DNA from: Sphaerisporangium rufum
GTDB taxonomy: Bacteria > Actinomycetota > Actinomycetes > Streptosporangiales > Streptosporangiaceae
Assembly: GCF_016863395.1 (NCBI RefSeq)
Contig: NZ_BOOU01000071.1
Span: 1 to 64,000 of the forward strand
Length of the DNA stretch: 64,000 nt
Reading direction: 5' to 3'
The translations under genes were made by a program, and so were the position numbers. The notes under the pieces are model-generated. The model had not been told where the DNA came from and did not search any database. It saw only the letters and a list, made by a program, of their open reading frames with translations. Shown one piece after another: positions 34,157-43,970 of this stretch (position 1 is its first letter; every line of letters begins with the position of its first letter).

Positions 34157-35151
34157 TGCTGCTCGACCCCGGCATGGACCTGACCCTGCGCCCGATGCGC
34201 TACCCGGAGTTCTACGAGCGGTTCCGGGCGGCGATCCGCAACACCTGGACGGTGGAGGAGGTGGACCTGCAGTCCGACCTGGCCGACCTGGCCCGGCTGG
34301 ACGAGGCGGAGCGGCACCTGATCAACCGGCTGGTGGCGTTCTTCGCCACCGGCGACTCGATCGTCGCCAACAACCTGGTGCTCAACCTCTACCAGCACAT
34401 CAACGCCCCCGAGGCCCGGCTGTACCTGTCCCGGCAGCTGTACGAGGAGGCGGTGCACGTCCAGTTCTACCTGACGCTGCTGGACACCTACCTGCCCGAC
34501 CATGACGAGCGGGCCCGGGCGTTCGCCGCGGTGGAGCACATCCCGTCGATCCGGGCCAAGGCCGAGTTCTGCTTCCGGTGGATCGACTCGGTGCACGAGC
34601 TGGCCCGGCTGGAGACACCGGAGCACCGCCGGGCGTTCCTGCTCAACCTGATCTGCTTCGCCGCCTGCATCGAAGGGCTGTTCTTCTACGGCGCCTTCGC
34701 CTACGTGTACTGGCTGCGCTCGCGCGGGCTGCTCGGCGGGCTGGCCACCGGGACGAACTGGGTGTTCCGCGACGAGTCCCTGCACATGGAGTTCGCCTTC
34801 GCGGTGGTGGACACCGTGCGCGTCGAGGAACCGGAGCTCTTCGACGACGCCCTCGGCGCCCGGGTGACCCGGATGGTGGAGGAGGCGGTGGCGGCCGAGT
34901 TGGCCTTCGCCCGCGACCTGTGCGGCGACGGGCTGGCCGGCATGAGCGCGGAGCGGATGCGCGAGTACCTGGAGTACGTCGCCGACCGGCGGCTGGCCCG
35001 GCTCGGCCTGCCGGTCCGCTACGGCACCGCCAACCCGTTCGCGTTCATGGAGCTACAGGACGTGCAGGAGCTGGCGAACTTCTTCGAGCGCCGGGTGTCG
35101 GCCTACCAGGTCGCGGTGCCGGGCGGCGTCCGGCTCGACGAGGAGTTCTGA
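34156..35151 (+). CDS. nrdB: class I ribonucleoside-diphosphate reductase, beta subunit
   Basis: 331 residues of the ferritin-like radical-generating subunit. Metal ligands are visible: Asp in FFATGDSIVANN, Glu and His in LYEEAVHVQF, Glu in ACIEGLFFYG, Glu and His in RDESLHMEF. A Tyr sits four residues after the ExxH histidine (AVHVQFY), so the tyrosyl-radical site is retained. The C-terminal tail VPGGVRLDEEF should dock onto NrdA. No nrdS-like regulator gene follows, in contrast to some Streptomyces operons. Confidence 0.95.
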   Translation: MLLDPGMDLTLRPMRYPEFYERFRAAIRNTWTVEEVDLQSDLADLARLDEAERHLINRLVAFFATGDSIVANNLVLNLYQHINAPEARLYLSRQLYEEAVHVQFYLTLLDTYLPDHDERARAFAAVEHIPSIRAKAEFCFRWIDSVHELARLETPEHRRAFLLNLICFAACIEGLFFYGAFAYVYWLRSRGLLGGLATGTNWVFRDESLHMEFAFAVVDTVRVEEPELFDDALGARVTRMVEEAVAAELAFARDLCGDGLAGMSAERMREYLEYVADRRLARLGLPVRYGTANPFAFMELQDVQELANFFERRVSAYQVAVPGGVRLDEEF

Positions 35152-35262
35152 AGGTCCGCACCTGCGGCGGGCGTGGAATGTGAGGCATGTCTCCCTGAGA
35201 AGATCGCGCCGGCCGGGTTCGCCGCGCGGGGCGGGGTTATGGAGGCAGCGCAAGGGTGCCGG

Positions 35263-35299
35263 GGCCGGGCGGCCGGCGGATGGATCGGGCCGCCCGGCC
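35263..35299 (+). terminator. terminator after nrdAB
   Basis: A 12-bp stem (GGCCGGGCGGCC with GGCCGCCCGGCC) and a 13-nt loop, about 110 bp after the nrdB stop and before the MscS gene. Confidence 0.5.
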
Positions 35300-35444
35300 G
35301 GCGGCCGGGGAACCCGCGGCGCGGCCGACTCGTCGGAAACACCGATATTTGTCATGCTTCGTCATGCGACGGTGCGCGCCGGCCGTACGGTGAACTACCG
35401 GCCCCGGTACCAGCGAGAACGAGACGACGAAGGAGGCGCCACAG

Positions 35445-36641
35445 GTGTCATCCGCACTTCAATGGATCATTCTGGTGGTCGCCGTGCTCGGCGCCGTCGT
35501 GCTGGTCGAGCTGCTGCGACGCCTGCTCAGCAACCGCCGGGTGAACGGCCGGTTCCAGCTGGCCGGTCCGCTGGTGGAGCGCTGCACCTGGCCGGCGTTC
35601 GCGACGGCGGGAGTCGTCGCCTTCGACGCGGTGTACCGGCCGGGCATGTCGGAGGGCAAGACCAACAGCGCGGTGGAGCAGACCGTCGCCCTGCTGCTGA
35701 TCGCGTGCGTCGCGGCCCTGGTCATCCAGGCCGCCTACGCGGTGACCGACGTGGTGCTGTCCCGGCTGAACCGGGTCGAGGGCGTGGGCAACCGCAAGGC
35801 CCGGCGCATCCGCACCCAGATCACCCTGGTCCGCCGGGTGGCCGCCGCGGTCATCATCATCGTCGCGCTGGGCGCGATGCTGTTCACCTTCCCGGCGGTG
35901 CGCGCGCTCGGCGCCGGGCTGCTGGCCTCGGCCGGGATCGCCGGCGTGGTGGCCGGTATCGCCGCCCAGTCCACGCTGAGCAACCTGATCGCCGGGTTGC
36001 AGCTGGCCTTCAGCGACGCGATCCGGCTGGACGACGCCGTCGTGGTGGACGGCGAGTGGGGCCGGATCGAGGAGCTCACCCTCACCTACGTGGTGGTGCG
36101 GGTATGGGACGAACGGCGGCTGATCCTGCCGGTCTCCTACTTCACCGCCACGCCGTTCGAGAACTGGACCCGCTACGAAAGCCGCGTCGTCGGCCACCTG
36201 ATGCTGTACGTCGACTGGTCGGTGCCGGTGGACGAGCTGCGCGGCGAGCTGTACCGGGCGCTGCGCGAGCACCCGCTGTGGGACCAGAAGGACTGGACCC
36301 TGCAGGTGACCGATGTGCTGCCCAACGGCCTGGTGCAGCTCCGCGCGCTGATGAGCGCCTCGGACGCGCCCAGCGTGTGGGACCTCAAGTGCGATATGCG
36401 CGAGCACCTGGTGGGGTACATCCGCCGCAACCACCCCGACGCGCTGCCGCGCTTCCGGGTCGAGGACGCGCAGAGCCGCGGCGCGTTCGGCCGCAACGGC
36501 GTCCGGACCGGCCGGCCCGACCGGGTGGCCGACCCCGAGCCGGGCCGCGAGCCCGGCGGCCTGCCCGGCCGGGACGGTGCCGAACCCGCCCGCGACGGCG
36601 CCGCCGCCCGGCCCGGCCGCCGGCCGCCCGGCCCGCGCTGA
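35445..36641 (+). CDS. small-conductance mechanosensitive channel (MscS family)
   Basis: 398 residues. About four hydrophobic segments (residues 3-22, 55-70, 80-105, 140-180) precede the MscS core: GVVAGIAAQSTLSNLIAGLQLAFSDAIRLDDAVVV, followed by the beta domain WGRIEELTLTYVVVRVWDERRLILPVSYF and the PFENWTR motif. The last 60 residues are Pro/Arg-rich and disordered. The GTG at 35445 has a strong ribosome site (AAGGAGG). The channel releases solutes on osmotic downshift. Confidence 0.93.
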   Translation: MSSALQWIILVVAVLGAVVLVELLRRLLSNRRVNGRFQLAGPLVERCTWPAFATAGVVAFDAVYRPGMSEGKTNSAVEQTVALLLIACVAALVIQAAYAVTDVVLSRLNRVEGVGNRKARRIRTQITLVRRVAAAVIIIVALGAMLFTFPAVRALGAGLLASAGIAGVVAGIAAQSTLSNLIAGLQLAFSDAIRLDDAVVVDGEWGRIEELTLTYVVVRVWDERRLILPVSYFTATPFENWTRYESRVVGHLMLYVDWSVPVDELRGELYRALREHPLWDQKDWTLQVTDVLPNGLVQLRALMSASDAPSVWDLKCDMREHLVGYIRRNHPDALPRFRVEDAQSRGAFGRNGVRTGRPDRVADPEPGREPGGLPGRDGAEPARDGAAARPGRRPPGPR

Positions 36642-36780
36642 CCGAACCGGCTCCGTCGCCCCGCATCCGTCGCCTCCGCGTCCGCCGAGTTCGTGGCCAT
36701 CGGTTCCGCGGCCCCGTGTCCGCGCGATGCGGCCGCGCGGCCGGGCCGCGGCGCCGGGAGGCGACGGCCGGCGGGCGGGA

Positions 36781-38349
36781 TCAGTTGCTCGGCGGGCGCA
36801 GCACGCGGGTGGCGCCGGCGATCAGCGCGGTGGCGAGGATCCAGCCCGCCGCGATGAGCAGGTTGGCCAGCCACTGCGTCCAGCCCACCGGCTCCCAGGC
36901 GCCGCGCTGCTCGAACACGCTCACCGGGACCAGCAGGTCCAGCGTGTAGGGGAACGGGTGGAAGGTCCGCCGCTCGTCCAGGCCCACCTGGGCCGGCGGG
37001 TGGGTGGCGAACACCGCGGTCCCGGCGGCCAGCAGCACCGCCGTCCACACCGCGGCCAGCCAGGGACGGTACCCGTAGCCGACGGCCCAGTCCAGCAGCA
37101 CCCCCGCGAGCCGGCCCGGCCAGCGCAGCGTGGCCCGCCGGGCCCGCTGCTTGGCCAGCAGCACGTCGCGGGCGTCCTTGTCGTGCCCGATCCGGCGGTA
37201 CCAGCCGGCCAGGTGCTCGTAGGGCTGCGGCCGGTACCCCTCGGGGTCCTTGGCCACCCAGGCCAGCCGGTCGGCGGTCCGGGGCTGGCCGCGCAGCGAC
37301 TCGAACTGCAGCCCGTTCAGCCGGACGTGCCCGGGATAGGCGTCCGGATGGTCCAGCAGGACGCCGATCCGCGAGTAGCCGAGGTTCACCTCGCCCCGGG
37401 CCGAGGCCGGGCGCAGGATCAGCTCGTCCACCTGCATGTGGCTCAGGTGCAGGCAGCGGTCCTCGGCCGCCAGCACCGCCCGGTCGAAGGACAGCACGCC
37501 GGCCACCCGGGCGCCGCGCAGCCGCACGGTGCCCTCGGCGGTGAATCCCGCGCTGAACTCCACGCTGCTCGCCTGCAGGTGATCGGCGTAGATCGCGTGC
37601 GGGCCGGTGGCCCGGATCACCGCCTGCTGCATGAACAGCCCGCTGTCGAACCGGGCGCCGATCAGGCGCAGCCCGCCCTCGGCGCGCAGGCCGCGGCAGA
37701 AGGCGCCGCCGGCCACGGCCAGGCCGCCGGCCCACAGCGCCCAGTGGTGCTGGTCCCAGCCGCGCTCCTGCCGCTCGACGTCGCCGAACCGCCGCCGCCG
37801 GTCGGCCAGGAAGGACTCGTCGGCGGCCGAGGTGGGCTCCGGCGCGGCCAGGTGCGTGCCGGACAGGCGCAGCTGCCCGGAGATCCGGGTGTTGTCCAGC
37901 CGCAACCCGGCGTGCACCGTGCACCCGTCCAGCTCGAACAGGCCGTCCACCGTGCAGCGGGCCGCCCGGATGCGCCGGATGTCGCAGCCGCGGAACCGCA
38001 GCCCCTTGGTCGCCGAATCGATCAGGGTGACCGGGTCGCCGAGGTGACAGTTCAGCAGGTGCAGCTTGGCGGGTACCGTGGCGTCGGACAGGTCGAGCGT
38101 CCCGACGACCGTGGCGCCGGCCAGCCGCAGGCCCGGCACCCGCCCCGGCTCGGCCGGCCGGGCGCCCAGTAGCAGCGCGGTCAGCACCCGCGCCCGGACG
38201 GTCCGCTCCGGCCCCCATCGCGCGCCGCGCGCGGGGTCGTCCTCCTCGTCGCGGCCGGTCCGCAGGTCGACCCAGGCACCGGTGGGATAGGCGTCCCAGA
38301 CCTTGCGCTCCGCCGGAGTGAGCCGCCAGAACGGTCGTGATCTACGCAC
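36781..38349 (-). CDS. membrane-anchored right-handed beta-helix (pentapeptide-like) protein
   Basis: 522 residues. Residues 60-350 are built of roughly 20-residue repeats alternating hydrophobic and small residues (LRLAGATVVGTLDLSDATVPAKLHLLNC, LRLDNTRISGQLRLSGTHL), as in beta-helical pentapeptide-type proteins. Residues 425-522 contain two or three transmembrane helices (WLAAVWTAVLLAAGTAVFA, WLANLLIAAGWILATALIAGA). Homologues in actinomycetes are often labelled membrane-associated oxidoreductase, but no cofactor motif is visible here. Function unknown. Confidence 0.7.
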   Translation of the reverse strand: MRRSRPFWRLTPAERKVWDAYPTGAWVDLRTGRDEEDDPARGARWGPERTVRARVLTALLLGARPAEPGRVPGLRLAGATVVGTLDLSDATVPAKLHLLNCHLGDPVTLIDSATKGLRFRGCDIRRIRAARCTVDGLFELDGCTVHAGLRLDNTRISGQLRLSGTHLAAPEPTSAADESFLADRRRRFGDVERQERGWDQHHWALWAGGLAVAGGAFCRGLRAEGGLRLIGARFDSGLFMQQAVIRATGPHAIYADHLQASSVEFSAGFTAEGTVRLRGARVAGVLSFDRAVLAAEDRCLHLSHMQVDELILRPASARGEVNLGYSRIGVLLDHPDAYPGHVRLNGLQFESLRGQPRTADRLAWVAKDPEGYRPQPYEHLAGWYRRIGHDKDARDVLLAKQRARRATLRWPGRLAGVLLDWAVGYGYRPWLAAVWTAVLLAAGTAVFATHPPAQVGLDERRTFHPFPYTLDLLVPVSVFEQRGAWEPVGWTQWLANLLIAAGWILATALIAGATRVLRPPSN

Positions 38350-38386
38350 ACCGGGACCTTAGCGCGCATCGGGCCCCGGTCGCGGG

Positions 38387-38701
38387 TCAGTCCTCCTCGA
38401 GGTGGATCGCCCGCTCCTCGGCCGACAGGTCGCCGTCGTCCGCGCCGACCTCCCGCGCGTACTCCTCGGCGTCCACGTCGGAGTGGGCCCCCTCGTCCGG
38501 GGCGACCAGGCGGTGCCCCTCCCGGGGCACGTGCCGGCGGTCGCGGGCCTCCTGCCACACCCGCCGGGAGATGCCCTCGGGCGTCTCGGGATGTTCCTCG
38601 GCGATCTCGTGCTCGAGCCCGAGGTCGTCGGTCCACTCCTCGATCTCGGTCTGCTGCTCGTCGTCCCCCATGTCGTCCGGGGCCTGCCGCATGTCTCTCA
38701 T
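38387..38701 (-). CDS. small acidic hypothetical protein (DUF5709-like)
   Basis: 104 residues, very rich in Asp and Glu, with no hydrophobic core and probably disordered. The blocks LEHEIAEEHPETPEG, VWQEARDRRHVP, RLVAPDEGAHSDVDAEEYAREVG and LSAEERAIHL match the DUF5709-type acidic proteins seen across actinomycetes. An AAGGGG ribosome site lies 7 nt before the ATG. Function unknown. Confidence 0.7.
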   Translation of the reverse strand: MRDMRQAPDDMGDDEQQTEIEEWTDDLGLEHEIAEEHPETPEGISRRVWQEARDRRHVPREGHRLVAPDEGAHSDVDAEEYAREVGADDGDLSAEERAIHLEED

Positions 38702-38844
38702 ACGCGCCCCTTACCCGCCTCGGGTGATATCGGCACGCCGGCCCGGTATGCCGGGGTTAGATCTCCCGGGCAGTCGTACGGGAGGGGTGTCGTCCGAGCA
38801 TTTGGCCGGGGGCGGCGTGGAGATCGAGGTCGACCGAGGAAGCG

Positions 38845-40446
38845 TCATGCTCGCAGGACGGTGATCGGGCGGCCGGACGGGGTGGTCGCCTGCTCGAAGT
38901 CGCCGCGTTCCTTCCATGGTGGTGCTTCGGGGCGGCGGTCGAAGATGACCAGGACGCCGGTGGGCAGGGTCTGCCGGTCGAGGTAGCGGTCGAGCTGGGC
39001 CAGGCCCTCGGGTTTCGGGTCGTCGGCGCCGGTTCGCCACACCTTCAGTTCCATGGCTTCGCGTTGCATCAGCCGTTCGCCGTCGGGTCCGGGGTAGGGC
39101 CAGCGGACGAGGACGTCCAGGCGTTTGGTGCCGGCGGCGTACTCCCGGTCGAGGTAGCCGCCGCCGTTGACCAGGCGGTGCAGGAAGGCCATCAGGATGA
39201 TCTGGCAGGCGGCCTCGTGGTAGCCCTCCTGCCGGATGAGGACCTCGCCGTGCTCCCGCCAGAACACCACGAACTCCTCCAGCAGGCGGGGCAGGTCGAA
39301 CCGGCCGTCGGGGAGCACGAGGCTGTGCGGGTCGGCGTGGATGTTCTGCTCGGTCAGCTCGCCCAGCACGCGCAGGATGACCTCCCGGTAGATCGGGTTG
39401 GCCACCTGCGGCGGGGGCTTCTGCGTGATCAGGCCGAGATCGCGGGCGTAGGCCAGGTCGCCGGAGTTGTGGCGGTCGATGTAAGTGCCGCCGGCGACGA
39501 TGGGTTCCATCACCCGCTTCACCCGGGGCTCGTGCAGCCGGGCCGCCAGGGAGTCCAGGTGGACGGCACGCGCCCGGATCAGCCGCTCCTTGGCCTCCTC
39601 CACCTGCCCGATGGTGATGGTGCCGGTCACCCCCATCTGGGTGATGAGCTCATCGGCGAGGGCGTTGACCAGCCAGGGCTGTCCCTGGGTCAGCTCGAAG
39701 ACCCGGTCCACCGCGTCCTTGGCGAACTCCTGGCCGGTGGCCTGGGTGTGCTGGCCGTACAGCTCGGCGATCTGGTCGGCGGTGAAGTCGCCCAGGCGTA
39801 GCGACCTGGCGATGATGTTGAACGGGCTGGCCGGGTTGTACCGGCCGGGGTCGCCGCCGGAGGCGAGCTTGTAGTCGCGCACGTCCCGCAACCCGCACAG
39901 CACCACCGAGGCGGGGAACGGATAGCCCTTCGATCGCCTGTTGTGCCCGTCGCGGAGCTGGCTGAGGATGCTGACCAGGCTGTTGCCCTGCAGTGCGTCG
40001 ATCTCGTCGAGGAGCAGCACCACCCGGCGCGGGCAGCGGCGGCACCACTCGCTCAGCGCCGCACCGAACCGGCTGCCCGGGGTGACCTGCGGCGGGGAAT
40101 CCGGCGGCCGCAACTCCGCCGGCCATCCGGACAGCTCGGCGGCCTCGCGGAGGGAATCCAGTAGCAGCGCCTCCGCCCAGCCGACATCATCGACGGCCGA
40201 CTTGGCGCGCTCGCAGGACAGCGACAGGGCGGCGATGTCGCCCTCGGCGGTCAGCTCCGACGCCAGCGCGTCCAGGATGGTGGTCTTCCCGGTCTGCCGG
40301 GGGGCGTGCAGCACGAAATAGCGGTCCATCTCGACGAGTGTCCGCGCCTCGGGAAGCCGTGGGGTGGGGGGCAGCATGTAGTGGAGCCGCGGATCGCAGG
40401 GACCGGTGGTGTTGAAGTACCTTGCTCGGGGTGGCCGCATGGTCAC
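38845..40446 (-). CDS. AAA ATPase with C-terminal PD-(D/E)xK-like domain
   Basis: About 533 residues. The ATPase (residues 10-270) has RYFNTTGPCDP at the start, Walker A APRQTGKTT, Walker B VVLLLDEIDAL and sensor-like VVLCGLRDVRD. The C-terminal region (about 420-520) has KRLDVLVRWPY followed by REAMELKVWR, the spaced D...ExK of PD-(D/E)xK nuclease-like domains. This matches the AAA-ATPase-like (PF14516-type) family, sometimes linked to mobile or defence genes. Starts are possible at GTG 40446 (6 nt after GAGGTGG) or ATG 40440. It stands alone on its strand. Confidence 0.78.
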   Translation of the reverse strand: MTMRPPRARYFNTTGPCDPRLHYMLPPTPRLPEARTLVEMDRYFVLHAPRQTGKTTILDALASELTAEGDIAALSLSCERAKSAVDDVGWAEALLLDSLREAAELSGWPAELRPPDSPPQVTPGSRFGAALSEWCRRCPRRVVLLLDEIDALQGNSLVSILSQLRDGHNRRSKGYPFPASVVLCGLRDVRDYKLASGGDPGRYNPASPFNIIARSLRLGDFTADQIAELYGQHTQATGQEFAKDAVDRVFELTQGQPWLVNALADELITQMGVTGTITIGQVEEAKERLIRARAVHLDSLAARLHEPRVKRVMEPIVAGGTYIDRHNSGDLAYARDLGLITQKPPPQVANPIYREVILRVLGELTEQNIHADPHSLVLPDGRFDLPRLLEEFVVFWREHGEVLIRQEGYHEAACQIILMAFLHRLVNGGGYLDREYAAGTKRLDVLVRWPYPGPDGERLMQREAMELKVWRTGADDPKPEGLAQLDRYLDRQTLPTGVLVIFDRRPEAPPWKERGDFEQATTPSGRPITVLRA

Positions 40447-40485
40447 ATTCTGCCACCTCGCCGGCACTCCCGTCCGGCCGGCGGC

Positions 40486-41718
40486 TCAGTGCTCCACCAC
40501 CTCGTTCTTGCCGATCACCACGATGCCCTCCCGGGTCACCGCGAACCGGGAGCGGTCGTACTCGACGTCCAGGCCGATCCGGGCCCCGTCCGGGATGACG
40601 ACGTTCTTGTCGATGATGGCCCGGCGGACCACCGCGCCCCGGCCGATCTTCACATTGCCCATCAGCACCGAGTCCTCCACCTGGGAGTGGGAGTGCAGCA
40701 CCACGCCGGGGGACAGGATCGACCGGCAGGCGGTGCCGCCGGAGATGATCACGCCGGGGGACACCAGGGAGTCCAGCGCGCGGCCGACCCGGTCGCCGTC
40801 GTTGTGCACGAACTTGGCGGGCGGCAGCGGGTCGTGCCCGGTGTAGATGGGCCAGCGCGAGTTGTACAGGTTGAACACCGGATGCGCCGACACCAGGTCC
40901 ATGTGGGCCTCGTAGTAGGCGTCCAGCGTGCCGACGTCGCGCCAGTAGCCGCGGTCACGCTCGCTGGAGCCGGGCACGTCGTTGTCGGCGAAGTCGTAGA
41001 CCTCCGCGCTGCCGGCCTTGACGAACATCGGGATGATGTTGCCGCCCAGGTCGTGCTTGCTGCTCGGGTCGAGCGCGTCCTCGCGCAGCGCGTCGATCAT
41101 GGCCTGGGTACGGAAGACGTAGTTGCCCATCGAGGCGTACACCTGGTCGGGCGCGTCCGGCAGGCCGACCGCGTCGGTCGGCTTCTCGCGGAACGCGGAG
41201 ATGCGGCGGCCGGACGGGTCGGTCTCGATCACCCCGAACTGGTCGGCCAGCTCCAGCGGCTGGCGGATCGCCGCCACCGTCACGTCCGCGCCCGAGTCCA
41301 TGTGCTGGCGGACCATCTGGCCGGGGTCCATCCGGTAGATGTGGTCGGCGCCGAAGACGATGCAGTGCTCCGGCATCTCGTCGTAGATCAGGTTGAGGTT
41401 CTGGAACAGGGCGTCCGCCGAGCCGGAGAACCAGCGCGGCCCGAGCCGCTGCTGGGCCGGCACCGGGGTCACGTAGTTGCCGAGCATGGTGGACATCCGC
41501 CAGGTCCGGCTGACGTGCCGGTCCAGGCTGTGGCTCTTGTACTGGGTCAGCACGACCATCCGCAGATAGCCGCCGTTGGCCAGGTTGGACAGGACGAAGT
41601 CGATGAGCCGGTAGATTCCCCCGAACGGTACGGCCGGCTTGGCACGGTCGGCCGTCAGCGGCATCAGCCGCTTCCCCTCGCCGCCGGCCAGCACGATCGC
41701 GAGGACTCTGGTCGTCAT
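40486..41718 (-). CDS. glgC: glucose-1-phosphate adenylyltransferase
   Basis: 410 residues. It makes ADP-glucose for glycogen and maltose-1-phosphate synthesis. The N-terminal pyrophosphorylase signature is [51 protein letters not shown] and [10 protein letters not shown] follow. The C-terminal half ends in left-handed beta-helix repeats ([31 protein letters not shown]). The ATG at 41718 gives the family's usual start; upstream extension is not conserved-looking. Divergent from glgA, as in mycobacteria. Confidence 0.97.
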   Translation of the reverse strand: MTTRVLAIVLAGGEGKRLMPLTADRAKPAVPFGGIYRLIDFVLSNLANGGYLRMVVLTQYKSHSLDRHVSRTWRMSTMLGNYVTPVPAQQRLGPRWFSGSADALFQNLNLIYDEMPEHCIVFGADHIYRMDPGQMVRQHMDSGADVTVAAIRQPLELADQFGVIETDPSGRRISAFREKPTDAVGLPDAPDQVYASMGNYVFRTQAMIDALREDALDPSSKHDLGGNIIPMFVKAGSAEVYDFADNDVPGSSERDRGYWRDVGTLDAYYEAHMDLVSAHPVFNLYNSRWPIYTGHDPLPPAKFVHNDGDRVGRALDSLVSPGVIISGGTACRSILSPGVVLHSHSQVEDSVLMGNVKIGRGAVVRRAIIDKNVVIPDGARIGLDVEYDRSRFAVTREGIVVIGKNEVVEH

Positions 41719-41797
41719 AGGCAGCACGTTACCCGGGTTCGTCCTGCTGAATCGTGGCGAACCCCCCCGAACCTGGTCGAACGGTAGGGTCGTCCGC

Positions 41798-42976
41798 ATG
41801 CGCGTCGATCTGCTCAGCCGCGAGTACCCGCCCGAGGTGTACGGCGGTGCCGGTGTCCATGTCGAGTACCTCGCCCGGGAGCTGCGCGCCGCGGCCGACG
41901 TGCGGGTGCGCTGCTTCGGCGCGCCGCGCGCGGAGCCGGGGGTGCGCGCCTACGCCGTGCCGGACGGGCTGGCCGGCGCCAACGCCGCGCTGCAGGTGCT
42001 CGGGGTCGACCTGGAGATGGCGGCGGCGTGCGCGGGCGCCGACGTGGTGCACAGCCACACCTGGTACGCCAACCTCGCCGGTCACGTGGCCGGGCTGCTG
42101 TACGGGGTGCCGCACGTGGTCACCACGCACAGCCTGGAGCCGCTGCGGCCGTGGAAGGCCGAGCAGCTCGGCGGCGGCTACGCCCTGTCGAGCTGGGCCG
42201 AGCGCACCGCGCTGGCGGGCGCGGACGCGGTGATCGCCGTCTCGGAGGGCATGCGCCGCGACGTGCTGGCCTGCTACCGCGAGATCCCCGAGGACCGGGT
42301 GAGCGTGATCCACAACGGCATCGACACCGACGAGTACGCCCCCGATCGGGGCACCGAGGTGCTGGCCCGGCACGGCATCGATCCCGGCCGCCCGTATGTG
42401 GTGTTCGTCGGGCGGATCACCCGGCAGAAGGGGCTGGCCCACCTGCTGCGCGCCGCCCGGTCGTTCCCGCCGGACGCCCAGCTGGTGCTGTGCGCGGGCG
42501 CGCCGGACACCCCGGAGATCGCCGCGGAGGTCACCGCGCTGGTCGGCGAGCTGCGCGACACCCGGTCCGGCGTGGTGTGGATCTCGGCGATGCTGCCGCG
42601 GCCGGAGGTCATCCAGATCCTCACCCACGCGACCGTGTTCGTCTGCCCGTCGGTGTACGAGCCGATGGGCATCGTGAACCTGGAGGCGATGGCCTGCGAG
42701 ACCGCCGTGGTGGCCACCGCGACCGGCGGCATCCCCGAGGTGGTCGCCGACGGGGAGACCGGCCTGCTGGTGCCGATCGACCAGGCGGCGGACGGCGAGC
42801 CCCGCGACCCCGACCGGTTCGCGGCCGGCATCGCCGAGCGGGTGGGCGCGCTGCTCGCCGAACCGGCGACCGCCGCCGAGCTGGGCCGGGCCGGGCGGCG
42901 GCGGGCGGTCGAGCACTTCTCCTGGCCGGCCATCGCGGCCCGCACCCACAAGCTCTACCAGAGCCTGACCGGTTGA
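41798..42976 (+). CDS. glgA: glycogen synthase / alpha-maltose-1-phosphate synthase (GlgA/GlgM)
   Basis: 392 residues of glycosyltransferase family 4, the actinobacterial GlgA type shown in mycobacteria to make maltose-1-phosphate from ADP-glucose. Signatures are [18 protein letters not shown] at the start, [12 protein letters not shown], the nucleotide site [15 protein letters not shown], and [18 protein letters not shown]. The TAGGGT hexamer ends 7 nt before the ATG, so a leaderless mRNA is likely. The divergent glgC supplies its substrate. Confidence 0.93.
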   Translation: MRVDLLSREYPPEVYGGAGVHVEYLARELRAAADVRVRCFGAPRAEPGVRAYAVPDGLAGANAALQVLGVDLEMAAACAGADVVHSHTWYANLAGHVAGLLYGVPHVVTTHSLEPLRPWKAEQLGGGYALSSWAERTALAGADAVIAVSEGMRRDVLACYREIPEDRVSVIHNGIDTDEYAPDRGTEVLARHGIDPGRPYVVFVGRITRQKGLAHLLRAARSFPPDAQLVLCAGAPDTPEIAAEVTALVGELRDTRSGVVWISAMLPRPEVIQILTHATVFVCPSVYEPMGIVNLEAMACETAVVATATGGIPEVVADGETGLLVPIDQAADGEPRDPDRFAAGIAERVGALLAEPATAAELGRAGRRRAVEHFSWPAIAARTHKLYQSLTG

Positions 42977-43003
42977 GCGGGCCCGCATCGAAGGCGGGCC
43001 CGC
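42977..43003. terminator. bidirectional hairpin after glgA
   Basis: Perfect 10-bp stem (GCGGGCCCGC twice, self-complementary) with a 7-nt loop, immediately after the glgA stop and before the convergent small gene. Confidence 0.7.
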
Positions 43004-43009
43004 CCGGCG

Positions 43010-43099
43010 TCAGTGCCGCTGGAACACGCCCAGCATCAGGCAGATGACGAAGAAGACCGCGCCGGCGATGAGCAGCGCGAAGTGCAGGGGCACATCCAC
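43010..43099 (-). CDS. 29-residue single-span membrane protein
   Basis: A GTG-started ORF that is almost entirely one transmembrane helix (PLHFALLIAGAVFFVICLM), ending LGVFQRH. The frame is open further upstream, but that part is basic and irregular. A CGGAG ribosome-like site lies about 8 nt before the GTG. Very short membrane proteins of this kind are common but rarely annotated. It lies between convergent glgA and the divergent pgeF gene. Confidence 0.45.
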   Translation of the reverse strand: MDVPLHFALLIAGAVFFVICLMLGVFQRH

Positions 43100-43256
43100 T
43101 TCGGTCGGGCTCCGATCAGGTCCGTGGTGCTTGTGGGACTTGGGGGAAAGGCCACGGTAACGCCCGCCCGCCCGATCATGGAGCCGAATCCGAATCTGAA
43201 TCGGTTTGGTCGGCGGGCCCGCCGGGGCGCCCGGGCCGGGTCGGTAGGCTGAGACG

Positions 43257-43970
43257 GTGATCGCGATCGACCGGGTCAGGATGGCCTTCACCGACCGGCA
43301 CGGCGGGGTGAGCGCCGGCCCCTACGGCACCAGGAACCTCGGCGGCTCGGTCGGCGACGATCCGGCGGCCGTCGCCGCCAACCGCGCCGCCACCGCCCGC
43401 GACCTCGGCCTGGACCCGGGCCGGGTGGTCTTCATGCGCCAGGTGCACGGCCGGGACGTCGGCTACGTCACCGGCCCCTTCGGCGATGAGCCGCCCGCGC
43501 TGGACGGCGTCCTCACCGACCGTCCCGGCCTCGGCATCGCGGTACTGGCCGCCGACTGCGCGCCGGTCCTGCTCGCCGACCCGGCGGCCGGCATCGTCGG
43601 CGGCGCGCACTCCGGCCGGGCCGGCACCGCGGCCGGCGTGGTCCCGGCGCTGGTCGAGGCCATGCGCGCCCGCGGAGCCGGCGACCTGGTCGCCGTGCTC
43701 GGCCCGATGGCCTGCGGACGCTGCTACCAGGTGTCGGCCGAGCTGCGCGAGCAGGTCGCGGCCGGCCTGCCCGAGGCCTGGTCGGCCACCCCGGCCGGCG
43801 ACCCGGCGCTCGACCTGCGGGCCGGCATCGTCGCGCAGCTCGCCCGGCACGGGGTGCGCGACGTCCGCCACGACGAGCGCTGCACGATCGAGACCCCCGA
43901 CCTGTACTCCCACCGCCGCGAGCGGCTGACCGGCCGGTTCGCCGGTTATGTCTGGCTGGCGGCCGGCTGA
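43257..43970 (+). CDS. pgeF: purine nucleoside phosphorylase / multicopper polyphenol oxidase (YfiH family)
   Basis: 237 residues of the DUF152 family. Enzymes of this family were called laccases but act on purine nucleosides (YlmD/YfiH type); E. coli PgeF also trims peptidoglycan precursors. Conserved blocks are FTDRHGGVSAGPYGTRNLG, VHGRDVGYV, ADCAPVLLADP with the metal-binding Cys, GGAHSGRAGTAAGVV with His, and MACGRCYQV. A TAGGCT hexamer ends 6 nt before the GTG start, again suggesting a leaderless mRNA. Its 3' end overlaps the convergent acyltransferase gene by 25 bp. Confidence 0.88.
   Translation: MIAIDRVRMAFTDRHGGVSAGPYGTRNLGGSVGDDPAAVAANRAATARDLGLDPGRVVFMRQVHGRDVGYVTGPFGDEPPALDGVLTDRPGLGIAVLAADCAPVLLADPAAGIVGGAHSGRAGTAAGVVPALVEAMRARGAGDLVAVLGPMACGRCYQVSAELREQVAAGLPEAWSATPAGDPALDLRAGIVAQLARHGVRDVRHDERCTIETPDLYSHRRERLTGRFAGYVWLAAG

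Noticed and set aside
38787-38864. 25-codon plus-strand frame (VSSEHLAGGGVEIEVDRG...) after a GGGAGG-like site
   Set aside because: It overlaps the 3' end of the AAA ATPase gene and has no other support. It could be a gene remnant but cannot be separated from chance.
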